Assembly: GCF_028009165.1 (NCBI RefSeq)
Contig: NC_079241.1
Span: 868,001-932,000, forward strand
DNA from: Akanthomyces muscarius
Lineage: Eukaryota; Ascomycota; Sordariomycetes; Hypocreales; Cordycipitaceae
DNA length: 64,000 nt
Direction of reading: 5' to 3'
Shown here: piece after piece, positions 53,142 through 64,000 of the stretch
Layout: each line of letters begins with the position of its first letter
Position numbering within the stretch: position 1 is the first letter of the stretch
Position numbers and translations under genes: made by a program
The notes under the pieces: model-generated
The model's input: only the letters and a program-made list of their open reading frames with translations
The model's database searches: none
What the model was told of the DNA's origin: nothing

Positions 53142-56100
53142 GCTTAACGCAGCAGCCTCGTGCAATGAACTCCCTCGTCTACGTATGGCAACCAAAGCCT
53201 TGGCGTGGACGAAAAAAGAGAAAAAAAGACCAAAAAAAAACTACGAAGCAAAAGACGCTTTGCGAATCGTTTCTTGTATCATATTCAGAGGTGCCGGAAA
53301 CGCCACCCTTGTCACTGCCACTTTCCCTCTTTGCAATATTTCTTTTTTACATTTTTGCTATTGAAGCACAAGCATGGATGGCGTCGATGGCGGAAAAGCG
53401 AACCACCATGGGCTGAAAATACAGCACGGAGGACCAGCACGACTACGAAGAGGAGCCCGAGTCTCGAGCAGCAGATGCGGAACCGATGGTGATGAGGGCG
53501 GTGGGAGACATTGTTTACTCTGCACAGGCACAGCGCATGGCTGGCCGACGATGAATCTAGTGTGACGAGTTTGCGACAAGGCAACACACGTGGCAGAAAA
53601 TGGGAAGGATATGGGATATGGCAAAGGGCAAAAGATTGATTGGTTTGTGTGCGATTGTATGTGTGTGTAATCATCATTACCGTGTCGAGCCAAAGCCGGC
53701 ACGTGGAACTCGATTTGTCTACGATGTAGCCTAAATATAATTATCAAAAAAAGTTATGAGAGAACAAGGTTGTTATGAGTGAGGCTCGGAATTATAAATG
53801 GCCAATTAGTGATGGCCAATGTCCTGCGTGGTCTTCTAGGTTGTGGCGAGGGTTAGGCGAAGGCCACGATAGATCAGGTGCCCCCCGGTATTTGGGGTGA
53901 CTTTTCTCGACGGTGAGCTGACTGCGACACTGGCTGCAAGGTGACATGCCATGTTTTACATGTGCCAGTATTGTATCACAGGATGATCTGATATGATAGA
54001 GACGTATAAAGCCGGGGGAGGGGAGAGCTCCGTTAGCGGGTACTTACTTGAGACGACGCCGCCGCGAAAATCAGCTTAGTCGTTGACTCGTCGCGGATGA
54101 AATTGTTTCGCAAGGGAGATGCATGGCTTGAAGCAGGTAGGTGGTGCAACAGCGCCGGAGCCGGTCAGCTAAAGAGGTTCACACGCCGTATGTTGATGAC
54201 GACGCGGGTTGGCGCAAACGAGTATCTCAGTGCAAAATGCACAGCAACTACAATGCTCATGGGGTAGCGAAGAGAGGCTACTAACTACGGGAGGGTAGTG
54301 CCTAGTGCGGGAAGGCAAGGTGCGGGATACTACGCTGCAATGCCCTGGCGGCCTATCGAGGTACAACGTTTTACCTTGTTTGGACGAGCGCCGCGTGGCC
54401 ATGACGAGTTTCGTCCAACCAGTTAAGCATGACAGTTGACTGCTACCAAGTTCCGAGTTGATGCCACGACATGCACTGGCAGTGTTCGGAAGAGGCCATA
54501 GTATCGCATGCGCAGGGTAGGGCGTTTGGCGCAAGCAAACAAAACAACAGAAGGCAAGGAATATTAGCGTGCCAAGGATTGCAGTCCATCTTTGGAGAAG
54601 GAAAAAAAATCCCTCTTTCTTCTCTGGCGTTACGGCTGAGAAGAGAGGCGGCGTTTGCGTAGGTACACGGCCCGCACTGGAGGAAACTTTTTTCTTCCTT
54701 AATATAGGCGAGCGAGTTGAGTGGGTGGAGACCGCCGTGGTTTGAATCTTGGAGCGCCCAGTAACTAACATAGTTATTGATTTGGCTTGACCCTCGAAAA
54801 CGAGGCTTGCGATTGACGAGCCCTTGTTGCGGGGTATCGAGAGAGAGCGAGCTGGGGATTTCTTTTAAGCGAGGTTGATTGCGGCCTGCATGTGGTAAAG
54901 GTATGCAACCTTTTCGCGATTTAACATGTGGCTCGTATATATGTGACCATTTTAAGTGGTCGATCCGTCGATGACGGGGGAAATGGACGGCACGACGGGC
55001 GTCAAGATCTCGGCAAAGTGGATGATGGGGCAAGGACAAAAAAAAAGAGCGACCCCTCGTGACACGCCTTATTAAAATGTTTTCTTACGCTATAATGTTT
55101 GTTTATTACATAAAGCTGGAGAAAGAAACACGGCGAGGAGAAGAAGAAGAAGAAGAAGAAGAAGAAGAAGAAGAAGAAGAAGAAGAGAAAGGGCGAGAAC
55201 TTGCAGGACGGGACATGTGGCTTTTGACGGCGCAAAGCCAAAATGGGCAGGTATAACAGAGCCGCCCTTTTTCTGGTTTGCGGTGTTTATATCGATTTCA
55301 TGTCTGGGGGGAGGGTGAGAGGTTCGGGCGTTCTGGACAAGGGGAAATCCAGAGGGGCAGTATTTTTCCCTGGGATGTAGTGATGCCCAAATATAGAGTC
55401 TCTGAAACGTGCAATGCGCATTGGGCCATGATAGATGGCGTCAGGGCAATAAAATGCGACAATGACGGAGCAAAGTATCTCGTCAGCGAACAAAAGCCTT
55501 CCAGTTAGCGCTATTTGTTAGTGCAGCGAGTGAAGGCCTGCGCGGGGAATGTCACTCGTGGGCTGATGAGTGAGGGCAGCGTCAACAAGAGCCAGCGCAA
55601 ACGTGAAGAAGAATCAAATGCAAGACAAAGAATACATAAATACCAATTATGCAGCAAAAATCAATCCGCCTCTACGTCGTGCTCTCGTGATGCTTGCTGC
55701 AGCCACTGGAAACCCTGCTTTTGGCGCCCGTGGCCACCCACCAAGGCACCTAAAATGAACGCGCTAGCTGCCCCTCCAGGTCGCTGACGGGCCAGGGCTC
55801 TCCAGGGCCGCTGGGAGCGTTTCCAGGCCACGCACCCCCTGTAGTCGCCCCCAGAGGCTGGCGGCAGTGGTCCCTCGATGGCCCCTCAAAGGCCCCCCCA
55901 AAGGCCCCAGTTTCGCTGTTTCCCATCATCCTCGCCCCCTTCGCCCTCTCCTGTCCTCCCATTCCCACCACGAGCACTCGCTCTGCCTCCCACTTGTTGT
56001 TCCATTCCATCCATTCACTTTAGTTTCTCCTTCTTGTTCTTATTTGGCCTGCCTGCCGTTTTTCTTCTTCTCATTTTATCGTCGCCAATCTTCTTCTTTT

Positions 56101-56618
56101 GCTCTCCACTCCAAATTCCAATCTGTGCCAATTGTGAAGTTGTCAACCCTCTCGACGGCACCACACACGACACCCTTCACCCCTCGAACCAACTTGCGCC
56201 CACCAGATTGAAACAGTCTCAACTGGATTCCAACACGCAACCCTCTAACACACGCAATATACTCGCCTTTGCTTGTGCCTATTTGAAACTACTTGCCTTG
56301 AAACAGATCGCTCGCCGCAAACTTGGTCTGCGCCCCATTCTCACGCATACCAATTGCTAAGCCTCAATCCACCCCCTGGCTCCCAGCACTGCCGCCGTCG
56401 CGACCAACTCCTCGACGACTTTGTTCCGCGCCGCCACTCTCAACCACCACTGTCGCGTGCCTCGATTTCATACTCGCCGTCAATCGACTCGACTCGTACC
56501 GCTGAAAGGAGCCGTGCCCTCCGTGTTCATGTCACTACCCGACTTCCACATATAGGCACACGAGCATCATTGTTGTTTGAGCGCCGACAGTCCCGACGGC
56601 CAAGCACGACCGCCCACC
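53142..56618. other. Gene-poor 3.5-kb stretch with a GAA microsatellite
   Basis: No supported gene. It includes a (GAA)n run (listed separately). Positions 55,850-56,600 are C/T-rich and look like the long leader of the next gene. Minus-strand frames at 54169-55039 have no recognisable domain. Confidence 0.45.
55135..55188 (+). repeat. (GAA)n microsatellite
   Basis: About 54 bp of nearly perfect GAA triplets (GAGGAGAAGAAG.. to AAGAAGAG), in intergenic DNA. The poly-Glu or poly-Phe frames across it are not genes. Confidence 0.9.
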
Positions 56619-57851
56619 ATGTCGTTCCCAGTCGCCCTTCAGTCGGCCATCTTTTACATTGTCGCCTGCACGCCATGTGCCAAGATCCGCCATCGCCAAA
56701 AGGCCCGCGATCTCGCCAAAAAGGAGCGCATAGAAAAGGCAGCCAGGCTTGAGACGGAGCAGCCGGGCCTCTACCAGCACCCCTCGCCCTTCAACACCAA
56801 TCCTTACTGGAAGGACGAAATCACCATGGGCCCGACCTTGCCCAAAAAGTCGGCCAGCAAAAACTCGAGCCAGCGCGGCCTGACCAGCTCCGGCCGCGAC
56901 TCCTGCACGCCCAGCGTATCGGAACGAACCAACGTCGACGACAGCAGAACGAATATCGACAGCATGAGCATATTGCGGGAGGCCGACGACGACGTGCCCC
57001 AGGACTGGAATCGTAAAACAGGATACCAACGAGAAGACGAAGAGCTATGGGGCCAATGGTCGGGACGGAAGCTGAAAGACGCCGTCAACAAGGCACGCGA
57101 CTCGGCCGGCCGCCTGATAGAGTCGACGCTCGGCTTGGAAAAGGAGGTTACGGACCAGGAGCGTCGCGACTTTTACACAACGCCCCGAAACCCGCCCGTC
57201 AACGACTACCACCCGCCCGTCGTCAGCAGCCGGCCCGCCCACCGTGACGCCCACAAATGGATGCTCCAGCCGCCGCCGTCCGCCAAGGTCATGGAGGGCA
57301 AGGTCCCTGTCAGCCGAGCCGCCAGCTCTGGCAGCAAGTCGAGCGGACGCACCCTCGTCGCCGACGACCCGTTTCTCGACAAGATTATCCAGGACAAACT
57401 GGCCAAGGAGCACGCCGACGCCGCGCCCACCGAGTCGGAGCTCATCGAGTCCCTCTTTGCCACCCGTAGCAACCAGAGCGTCACCCGCGCCCGGAGCCTG
57501 TCATTTGAAGGCGGCGGCGGCGGACCCTCCGACGATAAAGCCGCCGAGGACCTGTTCGCAGCCAGCCGGTGGAAGCCCAAGGCCCGCCCCGTCGCCGCGC
57601 CGCCTGGCATTACCATGGACGATCTCTCGTCGGACGACGAGTCGTATGCCCTTGCGCCCTTGGCCAAGCCCACCAGCCATGTCGCCCAACGCCCCAGGCT
57701 CGAGACTATCCCCAGCACCGATGCTAGTACCGGCACTGTTCACCGCGAGTTGACCAAGAAGCGATCGAAGCGATCCAGGTCTAGACGCAGGTCCAGGGCC
57801 AGCAAGCTGATGGCGACTGTTGGTTCCCCCGTGGGCGATGACACTGAATAA
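56619..57851 (+). CDS. Uncharacterised fungal protein with N-terminal hydrophobic segment
   Basis: Single exon, 410 aa from ATG 56619; the frame is open further upstream but only from a non-ATG codon. N-terminal hydrophobic stretch SFPVALQSAIFYIVACTPC (signal-anchor or membrane-peripheral), then a basic segment KIRHRQKARDLAKKERIEKA. A conserved-looking short block follows (NTNPYWKDEITMGP, about 65-80). The middle is Ser-rich with DELWGQWSGRKLKDAVNKARDS-like sequence around 160-185, written here only in part. The C-terminus is disordered and ends with a strongly basic KKRSKRSRSRRRSRASK patch. No catalytic domain recognised. Possibly a cell-periphery or endomembrane protein; function unknown. 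Confidence 0.78.
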   Translation: MSFPVALQSAIFYIVACTPCAKIRHRQKARDLAKKERIEKAARLETEQPGLYQHPSPFNTNPYWKDEITMGPTLPKKSASKNSSQRGLTSSGRDSCTPSVSERTNVDDSRTNIDSMSILREADDDVPQDWNRKTGYQREDEELWGQWSGRKLKDAVNKARDSAGRLIESTLGLEKEVTDQERRDFYTTPRNPPVNDYHPPVVSSRPAHRDAHKWMLQPPPSAKVMEGKVPVSRAASSGSKSSGRTLVADDPFLDKIIQDKLAKEHADAAPTESELIESLFATRSNQSVTRARSLSFEGGGGGPSDDKAAEDLFAASRWKPKARPVAAPPGITMDDLSSDDESYALAPLAKPTSHVAQRPRLETIPSTDASTGTVHRELTKKRSKRSRSRRRSRASKLMATVGSPVGDDTE

Positions 57852-58601
57852 ACACCGCGAAAACACACACTTTGAATGCAAACGCACCGACCACAGACAC
57901 AAACACACACACACCTATCGAACAAACACAGACTGACAAACACATGCCGAAATCACATCGAATAAACAACACGTTCAAACCCACCCTCTCCTTTACCGAC
58001 GCAAGCTGGGTTCAACATCCAGCTCACACTTCCACATCTACAACCCGTGCTTTTTCCTTTTCCGTTTCAAGCATTCTCGAGCGATCACGGCGTCTTTACT
58101 TTTTTCTTCTTTACTCTTCCTTTCCGATACAGCAGCATAGGGGGGTGTACGGGTGCATGCCTTGCGTTTTTTGCTTTGGTCTTTTTTACTTTTGGCAGGA
58201 TTGGCATTTTTATCTCCTTGCTTCCTGTTCCCTTGGAACCTTTATTCTTATACTAGTTTGAAATCGGGACAACTCTTGTTTGGAGGGAGTTTTGATGACA
58301 CACAAAAAGACGTGGGAACATTGCGCCTGTTGGCTCTACTCAGAGGCCAGTCTACAGTTTGTTCCATGAATATATATACAAGTTGTTTTACTTCATCTCT
58401 CGTCTCTTGACCCAGCTGGTGATCGACCCGGCCCAGCCTGTACCATGTTCACCTGCCAAAGTAAAGCTGAAATGTAGCCCTGGTTCTCGACGTCAAGCAA
58501 CGTTTTTCTCCACCTCTTCTCATGAATACAGATAAATAATGGTGAGACCGTAGAACTCCTGCCGATAAATGCAAACGATGACTCTTTGACGCAGTCCCCC
58601 T
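57852..58601. other. Convergent intergenic region
   Basis: 750 bp between converging genes. It contains a CA-rich run (about 57865-57945), T-rich stretches and no gene. Confidence 0.5.
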
Positions 58602-59282
58602 TTACAGGTGCATGCCGCCATTCTCATCCTGGTCCTCGTCGCCCGTCGTCATCTGCCGCATGCGCTCCTCCATGGCCGCTCTCAGCTGCTCATCCGACAG
58701 ACTCCCACCACCAGCACCATTCGTCCGCGCCCGCGGCTGCGCATCCATGCGCACCTCGCCGTTCCGTATCGTGCCCGTCTGAAACGTACCGTCGGTCCAC
58801 GGCGACGACGCACCCCCATTCACCTGCTCCGCCACCCCCGTCACGTCCTCCCCGCCCTGCTGCTGTGCTGCTGCCGCCGCCGCCCGCTGCCGCTGCTCCT
58901 CTCTGGCGCGCGCGACCGCGGCCTCGGTCTCCTCCTTGCTCGTGAACTCGTCCCACGAGACGCCGCGCTCCTCCACCTCCAACCTGACGAGCGCGATGCG
59001 CTCCGCCATGCGCTCGACGACCTGCTCGTTCTCTCGGATCGCGTCGACGCAGTCCTGGTCCGGCTCGCCCGGCGACGCTGCTGCTGCTGCTGCCGCGGCG
59101 CCAGAGGAGGCGGCGGTGGCCGTGCCGTCGGCAAAGGGCCGGAGCTGGTCGTTGGAGTACTGCAGGTGGGCGATGGAGTTGCGGATCTCGAGGACCTTGA
59201 GGTGCAGCATGGCGACGGAGAGGTCCTTGAGGGCGGCGGCGAAGCGCGCGGGGGAGATGGGCGTCGTGTCGGCAGAGGACAT
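58602..59282 (-). CDS. Conserved-looking helical fungal protein, unknown function
   Basis: Single exon, 226 aa from ATG 59282. The N-terminal helix contains PARFAAALKDLSVAML and HLKVLEIRNSIAHLQYSNDQL, followed by a poly-Ala linker, then a second helix (CVDAIRENEQVVERMAERI) and an Arg/Ala/Gln-rich disordered tail ending in an acidic GDEDQDENGGMHL. Two heptad-like helices suggest a small coiled-coil adaptor. I recognise no named family. The poly-Ala and poly-Gln stretches come from GC-rich codon runs. Divergent gap to the neighbour is 0.4 kb. Confidence 0.7.
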   Translation of the reverse strand: MSSADTTPISPARFAAALKDLSVAMLHLKVLEIRNSIAHLQYSNDQLRPFADGTATAASSGAAAAAAAASPGEPDQDCVDAIRENEQVVERMAERIALVRLEVEERGVSWDEFTSKEETEAAVARAREEQRQRAAAAAAQQQGGEDVTGVAEQVNGGASSPWTDGTFQTGTIRNGEVRMDAQPRARTNGAGGGSLSDEQLRAAMEERMRQMTTGDEDQDENGGMHL

Positions 59283-59674
59283 GATGGGCTCTGCGCGTGG
59301 TTTGTGTTGTTGTGTGTGCGTGTTTGCGTGTTGAGGAGGAAAAGCTGGACGGGATGGAGGGGGCGAGAGGTGAGGGTTGGAAGCTTGCGAGCTAGGCAGA
59401 TCGGCTGTTACGTAGGAGGGGCAAATATCTGTGGTGGGGGGCTGCCGCCTTACACAGCAACAGCCAACTCCCTGTCCAGAACATTGGGATTCGAACATGG
59501 ATCAAAGATTCGCTGATTTATATTCCAGTAAAATCCAGCCTTGATACGCTATAGAAACCAATTCGCTATGTTTCCCCCCTCAATTTAATTCACCGGCATC
59601 CACGTAGGCGTATTGCCAACACATCTCTCGAGACAGACGGGAGCAACGCTCAGTATTTCTCCATGGAGCCCTTT
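59283..59674. other. Short intergenic region
   Basis: 392 bp between two minus-strand genes; the promoter of the helical protein and the 3' end of the membrane protein. Nothing else seen. Confidence 0.5.
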
Positions 59675-60295
59675 TCAAGCCCTGCGCCTTGACCTCCGAA
59701 CCCTTCTCCAAACAAAGGTTACCATAGGTGGAACGGGATTGATGAATAGCGCCCAGGGCGTCATCAACAGTCGCATGTAGAAGCCGGTGAACAGCTCGTA
59801 CGCCCTCTGGACGTACCCTCTCACCTCTTCGTCGCCCCGAATGTGCATGAAGCCGAGAGTTATGACGCCCGTCAGGAACAAGTTGGCATACGTCGCGTCG
59901 AAGCGCTCCCTCCAGCTGCTGTTCAACCACATGCCCATTTGTGTGGTGAGCTCCCAGATTGAGGGCTCTCTCATGTCGCGCCGGCCCGTTTCGAGGAGCG
60001 TCAGGGCGCGCAGGGCAATGCCCAGTCCTGCAAAGCCGAGGACGAGATCGTTCTTGCGGGGCGTGGCGCGCTCGCGGACGGCTTCGGCGATCAGGTGATT
60101 GAAGAACAATCGTGATAGGCTGCACATGATGCGCCCGAGAAACTGAAGGCACCTCTGGTCATGGATTATTCCGATCTGAGTGAATTGGACAAAGGTCGCG
60201 ATGCTCAACATGAAAGCCACCATCGAGATGAGCGCGGCTCTGACGATGCGCGTGGTGCCCTCGTCTGGGCGAGGGCGAATAGGGAGCGCCGCCAT
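59675..60295 (-). CDS. Small putative membrane protein, unknown function
   Basis: Single exon, 206 aa, start ATG 60295. Hydrophobic segments at about 20-42 (AALISMVAFMLSIATFVQF), 84-100 (LVLGFAGLGIALRALTLL), 135-152 (NLFLTGVITLGFMHI) and near the C-terminus (LLMTPWALFINPVPPMV), the last followed by a basic RRVRRSRRR tail. This looks like a four-helix integral membrane protein, with the basic tail probably cytosolic. No family recognised. Transcribed on the same strand as the preceding helical protein. Confidence 0.65.
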   Translation of the reverse strand: MAALPIRPRPDEGTTRIVRAALISMVAFMLSIATFVQFTQIGIIHDQRCLQFLGRIMCSLSRLFFNHLIAEAVRERATPRKNDLVLGFAGLGIALRALTLLETGRRDMREPSIWELTTQMGMWLNSSWRERFDATYANLFLTGVITLGFMHIRGDEEVRGYVQRAYELFTGFYMRLLMTPWALFINPVPPMVTFVWRRVRRSRRRA

Positions 60296-60959
60296 TGGCT
60301 GAAATAATGTGATATTAAAAGCGTATATTGATGATTTTCGTGCGGTATAAAATTTGGTCTAGGTAGGAAACAGTTTGAAATCAAGAGAGAAGAGTCGAGA
60401 GCACAGTTTGACGAGTGGTATGATGGGCATGCGCAACTGGCAGGCGCGAAGCTGACCCTGACCTTTGAGCTGCCGAGAGTCAAATGTATTGTCAATGGAA
60501 AGATTCAAATGACGACGAATCTTTCAACTGGCATTTCAAGATCGAGAAAATGTGAAATTTAAAAACTTTGACTTGGTACCCTTGCTGTCAATTCGTGTAA
60601 GTGGCCAGGCAAAGCCTCACAGCTCGGGAGTGAGGCTTTGAGAAGAGCCCAGCCCCAGATTCGACGGCCAGTGCATATTTCAAGATCTTCAAAAAAAAAA
60701 AAATTGCACAGCAATAGTTAACTCCATCTTTCTTATATTTTATAACCGCACATCAACCTGAGCGAGCTGTTCTCCCATCGCCGGCTGACTCATCACGAAG
60801 CTGCCCCAAATGCCAGGCCTCCTGGCGCGGCCTACAGCAGCTCCACCAATCAATCATAGGGGGTCCCTGTCAGGAAGAAAAAAAAATCTCCAGACGAGCT
60901 CCAAAAGTTTCTTGTCCTTTGTGCAACCCAGTTTCCCTGTACAACAACCACAATCCAAC
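60296..60959. other. Divergent promoter region before mam33
   Basis: 664 bp between head-to-head genes. It contains an A12 run at about 60690 and a C/A-rich leader before 60960. No gene. Confidence 0.5.
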
Positions 60960-61950
60960 ATGCTTTCCTTCCGAACCCTCGCGCGCTCTGCGCCTCGCAC
61001 CATGAGCTGCATGGCCTCGGCCTCTATGCGCCAGGGCCTCGTCGCCCGCCCCTTTGCCGCCGCCAGCATGGCCAAGAGCAGCGGCTTCCAGATGATGCGC
61101 GCCGGTGCCGCCAGCTTTTCCACGACGACCAGCCGTCGCGCCGCCGCCGCCGCCGATGGCGAGACCGACGACGAGCTGTCGGCCAAGATTGAGAGCGAGA
61201 TCCAGATTGAGGAGGAGATGAAGGCCAGCGAGCAGGAGCCGTCGAGCGTCAAGGACTTTATCGACAACAGCCCCTTTGAGCTGATTGACACGCCTGGCCA
61301 GGAGGTTGTCAAGCTGGTCCGCAACTTTGGCGAGGAAAAGTGCGTTTTTTCCTTTTTCCTTTCTTCCTTTCCTCATCCCTTTGAAAGTTTTGCATATGCT
61401 AATCACGAAAATGCACAGAATCACCATTTCCTTCTCCATTGCCGACATCAACAACTTTGACCCCTACGCCGACGAGGCTGCCCTCGAGGACGAGGAGCCC
61501 CTCGCCGACGACCTCCAGGCCGCCGAGAGCGGCAAGCGCCAGAACCAGGATCTGGAGAGCGACATGGAGGCCGAGGACCTCGACGAGGAGGCCCCCGCGC
61601 CCATCAACCTCTCCATCGTCATCGAGAAGCCCGGCAAGAGCGACGGCGCGCTCAACATTGACGCCACCGCGCAGGACGGCAGCGTCGTCGTCGAGAACCT
61701 CTTCTACTACGCCGACGCCAAGCTTGCCCGCCTCGACACCCCCGAGGCCGCCCAGCAGCGCGCCGACGTCTACCCCGGCCCGCCCTTTGGCAGCCTCGAC
61801 GAGGACCTCCAGGTGCTCATGGAGCGCTTCCTCGAGGAGCGTGGCGTCACCCAGGCCCTCGCCGTCTTCGTCCCCGACTACGTCGACCTCAAGGAGCAGA
61901 ACGAGTACCTGCGCTGGCTGAACAACGTCAAGGGCTTCATCGACGCGTAA
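60960..61950 (+). CDS. mam33: Mitochondrial matrix acidic protein Mam33 (p32/C1QBP family)
   Basis: Two exons, 60960-61339 and 61419-61950 (303 aa); the 79-bp intron (GTGCGT..GCTAAT..CACAG) falls in a Lys codon. The first 55-60 residues are basic and Ser/Ala-rich, a good mitochondrial presequence (SFRTLARSAPRTMS, SFSTTTSRR). The mature part has KIESEIQIEEEM, the fold's beta segment ITISFSIADIN, a long acidic loop (ESGKRQNQDLESDMEAEDLDE), then the C-terminal helix-rich end DLQVLMERFLEERGV and EYLRWLNNVKGFID, typical for p32. It forms an acidic trimer in the matrix linked to mitochondrial translation and respiration. A normal core gene. Confidence 0.95.
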
Positions 61951-62644
61951 AGCGTTGAGGAAGCTCTCTCGATTTCGTGTGTTTAAACTCGGACGTGTAA
62001 AAAGAAGGGGGGGGAGGAGGATGATTGATGATCACTTGTTCTATTATTTTCCTCACTCTTTATTTGTAATTTGTACAACACTTTAAAGCAACCAAAACCA
62101 GTCGGCGGGTCTGTAAGAGAAAGAAGACAATATAGCGAATTGATAATGGCGGTGCAAAGGCACCGATTACGTTCAAACTACACAAGATTCACATTCGTCC
62201 GTGTCAGTGCAAAACATTGAAAGAGAAGAATGCCATTTCACATTAGTGTAGAACAGGTTGCGTTATACTGCGCATGCTGTTTCTGTCCCGTGAAGAGCAT
62301 CATCTGTGCATGAAGTATTCCCGTTTCCTCCAAGCACGCAAAAAGCATATAAGAAAGAAAAAAACCAAATGTCTATCTATCCCAAAGATATTGGAAGCCA
62401 AACACACGTGATATCTGACACAACGGTCGTATGCAAAAATGTCAGACGAGCAGAAAAAAAAGAGAGGACCGATATGTGTCTATGTGTGTGTGCATCATAA
62501 GAGCGAATGACGGAGAAGAACATGAAACCCCCCAAAAAATGTATAGAGCCGCGTTAATTTATTCCACAGCTGCGGAACCGTCGAAAACGATACAAAAAGA
62601 AAAGTAATGAATTCAGTAATAAACCATGGAGTGAGGGGCAGTCG
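61951..62644. other. Convergent intergenic region
   Basis: 694 bp between the 3' ends of mam33 and the oxysterol-binding protein gene. A+T-rich with no gene. Confidence 0.5.
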
Positions 62645-64000
62645 TTACGTCGAGCTGATGCCTTCCAGTGACCAGTCGCCCTTTTGGGAGCGCTCGAGCA
62701 CCTGCCGGCCCTTGTCCGTGAGGTCGGGCTGGCCCTCGTTGCCGACGGCGTGGGTAAAGTAAAAGGGCTTGTAGACCTCGCCGGTGCGGTCACGCTCGCG
62801 CGCCTTGACGCGCTGGGCCTCCTCGAGCTCCTGCTTGATGGTGGTGGCCTTGGAGAACTGCTTGGCGTGGATGGCCTTTGTGACGTTGCCCCAGAGGGTG
62901 AGGGACTCGTTGGGCGCCTGCTGCTCCTCGGGTGGGAGGATCTTGGGGGCGACCTGCAGCGGCGCGGTGTCGATGATGGTATATTGCTGCTCGGCAGCGA
63001 CCTGCTTCTAGAGGGTGCGTGTTAGTAAAGTTTTGGTGCATTGTCTAGCTTGGCTGCAACATACCACTGGCGTCGGACCAAGAGTAAAGACGACCTTTTC
63101 CCTCCACGGTCCGCTGAGTCGGGCGAGAACATCCTCCTCCGGCACTTCCTGGATGCGCGTCTTGTCGTCATTCTCGGGATCATAGCGGAAAATAACACCC
63201 TCGACCTTGTTGGTGGTGCGGCCGAGCCAGCCCTCCTCGACGTAGCTGAGGATGGCCTTGAGCTTGGTCTTGGGGCAGGTGATGTAGGCGGTGTCGCTGA
63301 CCGAGACGGTCAGGGCGCCGCGGAGGATGCCGCCAAGGTGGGCGGCCGGGTGGGTGAGCTGGTACTTTTCGCCGTCGCGCTGGTCGAGGGTGATGAAGAT
63401 GCCAAGGTTGTGCTCGCCGGGCAGGACCTTGATCGAGGTGCCGGTAAACTTGGCCGTGATCTGGTCGAAGCCGCGCGCGCTGAGACCACGCTCCGGGCAG
63501 GTAATGTGGAAGGCGGACACTGGCGGGTGGTGCGACGTCTGCTCGGTCAGGTAGGAGACAGTGACGGGTTTGCTGTCGCTCGATGTGCCGTGCTGAGGCG
63601 GCGAGAGAGACAACGCGGAGGCGTTCTTGTTGCTCTTGATGCTCTTGATGCTCGACTTGCTGGAAGCAGAGCTCTCGTTTCCGAGATTGCTAGTGGCAAT
63701 CTTGGGCGCATTATTTTCCGTCTCCCAGTTACACTGCAGAGCCTGTGTTAGTACAGTACATGTGCGCGGCGAGGATGCCGCATCAAGCAGCAACGGCGGG
63801 GTTGCAACTCACTCTGAAGAACTCTCCCAGGCACGAGTTGTAAGGCTTGCAGGGCTTGCCCTTGGCATATTTGAGGTCCTTGGTCAGCCAGAAGCGCACA
63901 ACCTCGAGCATGCGGTCGAGGGGCTCGTCCGAGGTGCCGATGGCGACAAAGGCATTGGGGGCATCGAGGTAGGTCCAGTATTCGAGGTTGGGCGTGGGCT
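62645..64000 (-). CDS. Oxysterol-binding protein (Osh family), 5' end outside window
   Basis: Three exons seen: <64000-63813, 63733-63065 and 63007-62645, with introns of 79 and 57 bp. The N-terminal part is missing. The first visible block reads WTYLDAPNAFVAIGT.. then KPYNSCLGEFFR, which joins CNWETE. The family signature EQTSHHPPVSAFH follows, with ITAKFTGTSIKVLP, a lysine-rich sterol/lipid pocket and the C-terminal motif ESLTLWGNVTKAI. Ends EGISST. Osh/ORP proteins exchange sterol for PI4P at membrane contacts. The Ser/Lys-rich insert at about KSSIKSIKSNKNAS before the signature is unusual and may be a phosphorylated linker. Which Osh class cannot be told without the missing N-terminus. 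Confidence 0.92.

Noticed and set aside
55059..55256. Frame with a poly-Glu run
   Set aside because: The run is the GAA microsatellite; no conserved sequence around it.

Overview
The window looks like nuclear DNA of a filamentous ascomycete, most likely a Sordariomycete and possibly Hypocreales. Genes are close together and on both strands. Introns are short (46-165 bp) with GT..AG ends and CTAAC-type branch points. Several proteins have clear fungal relatives (Prp4, LSm8, a P-TEFb-type cyclin, Mam33, an oxysterol-binding protein, a Psk1/S6K-like kinase). Strongly A+T-rich islands suggest repeats decayed by RIP. The species is inferred from style only and is uncertain. All gene models were built by eye from splice signals and conserved motifs.

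Left part (0.8-22.9 kb): a DOMON/cytochrome b561 membrane protein, a full-length five-exon ABCC-type ABC transporter, a candidate 69-residue secreted peptide, an AGC kinase, a secreted alpha/beta hydrolase, the splicing factor Prp4, a transcription-type cyclin and a fructosamine-3-kinase-like protein. Most are ordinary core genes.

Central part (23.5-43.9 kb) is a biosynthetic gene cluster and the main interest. It holds an NRPS (truncated C, A, T, C), a separate NRPS-PKS hybrid (A-T-KS-AT-ACP-hotdog thioesterase), a class III aminotransferase transcribed divergently from the hybrid, an arginine:glycine amidinotransferase (AGAT) homologue, an MFS exporter that looks broken, and a D-2-hydroxyacid dehydrogenase. 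The hybrid A domain has a glycine-type specificity code (DILQLGLVW by my alignment). AGAT makes guanidinoacetate from glycine and arginine. Together they suggest a guanidino or glycine unit is loaded, extended by one malonyl unit and released by the hotdog domain. The terminal C domain of the NRPS could join its own residue to the unit carried by the hybrid. The logic resembles the cyanobacterial CyrA/CyrB start of cylindrospermopsin synthesis, but here it sits in a fungal genome with a different release domain, a separate aminotransferase and a partner NRPS. The product is not predictable from sequence alone. A+T-rich islands lie at 27.8-28.1 kb and 39.0-39.4 kb, on either side of the hybrid/aminotransferase block.

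Right part (46.9-64.0 kb) returns to core genes: LSm8, a nucleoside hydrolase, four conserved or unknown fungal proteins, mitochondrial Mam33/p32, and an oxysterol-binding protein that runs off the window end. Long gene-poor stretches (43.9-46.9, 49.3-51.9 and 53.1-56.6 kb) separate them. No rRNA, tRNA, CRISPR array or intact transposon was recognised.
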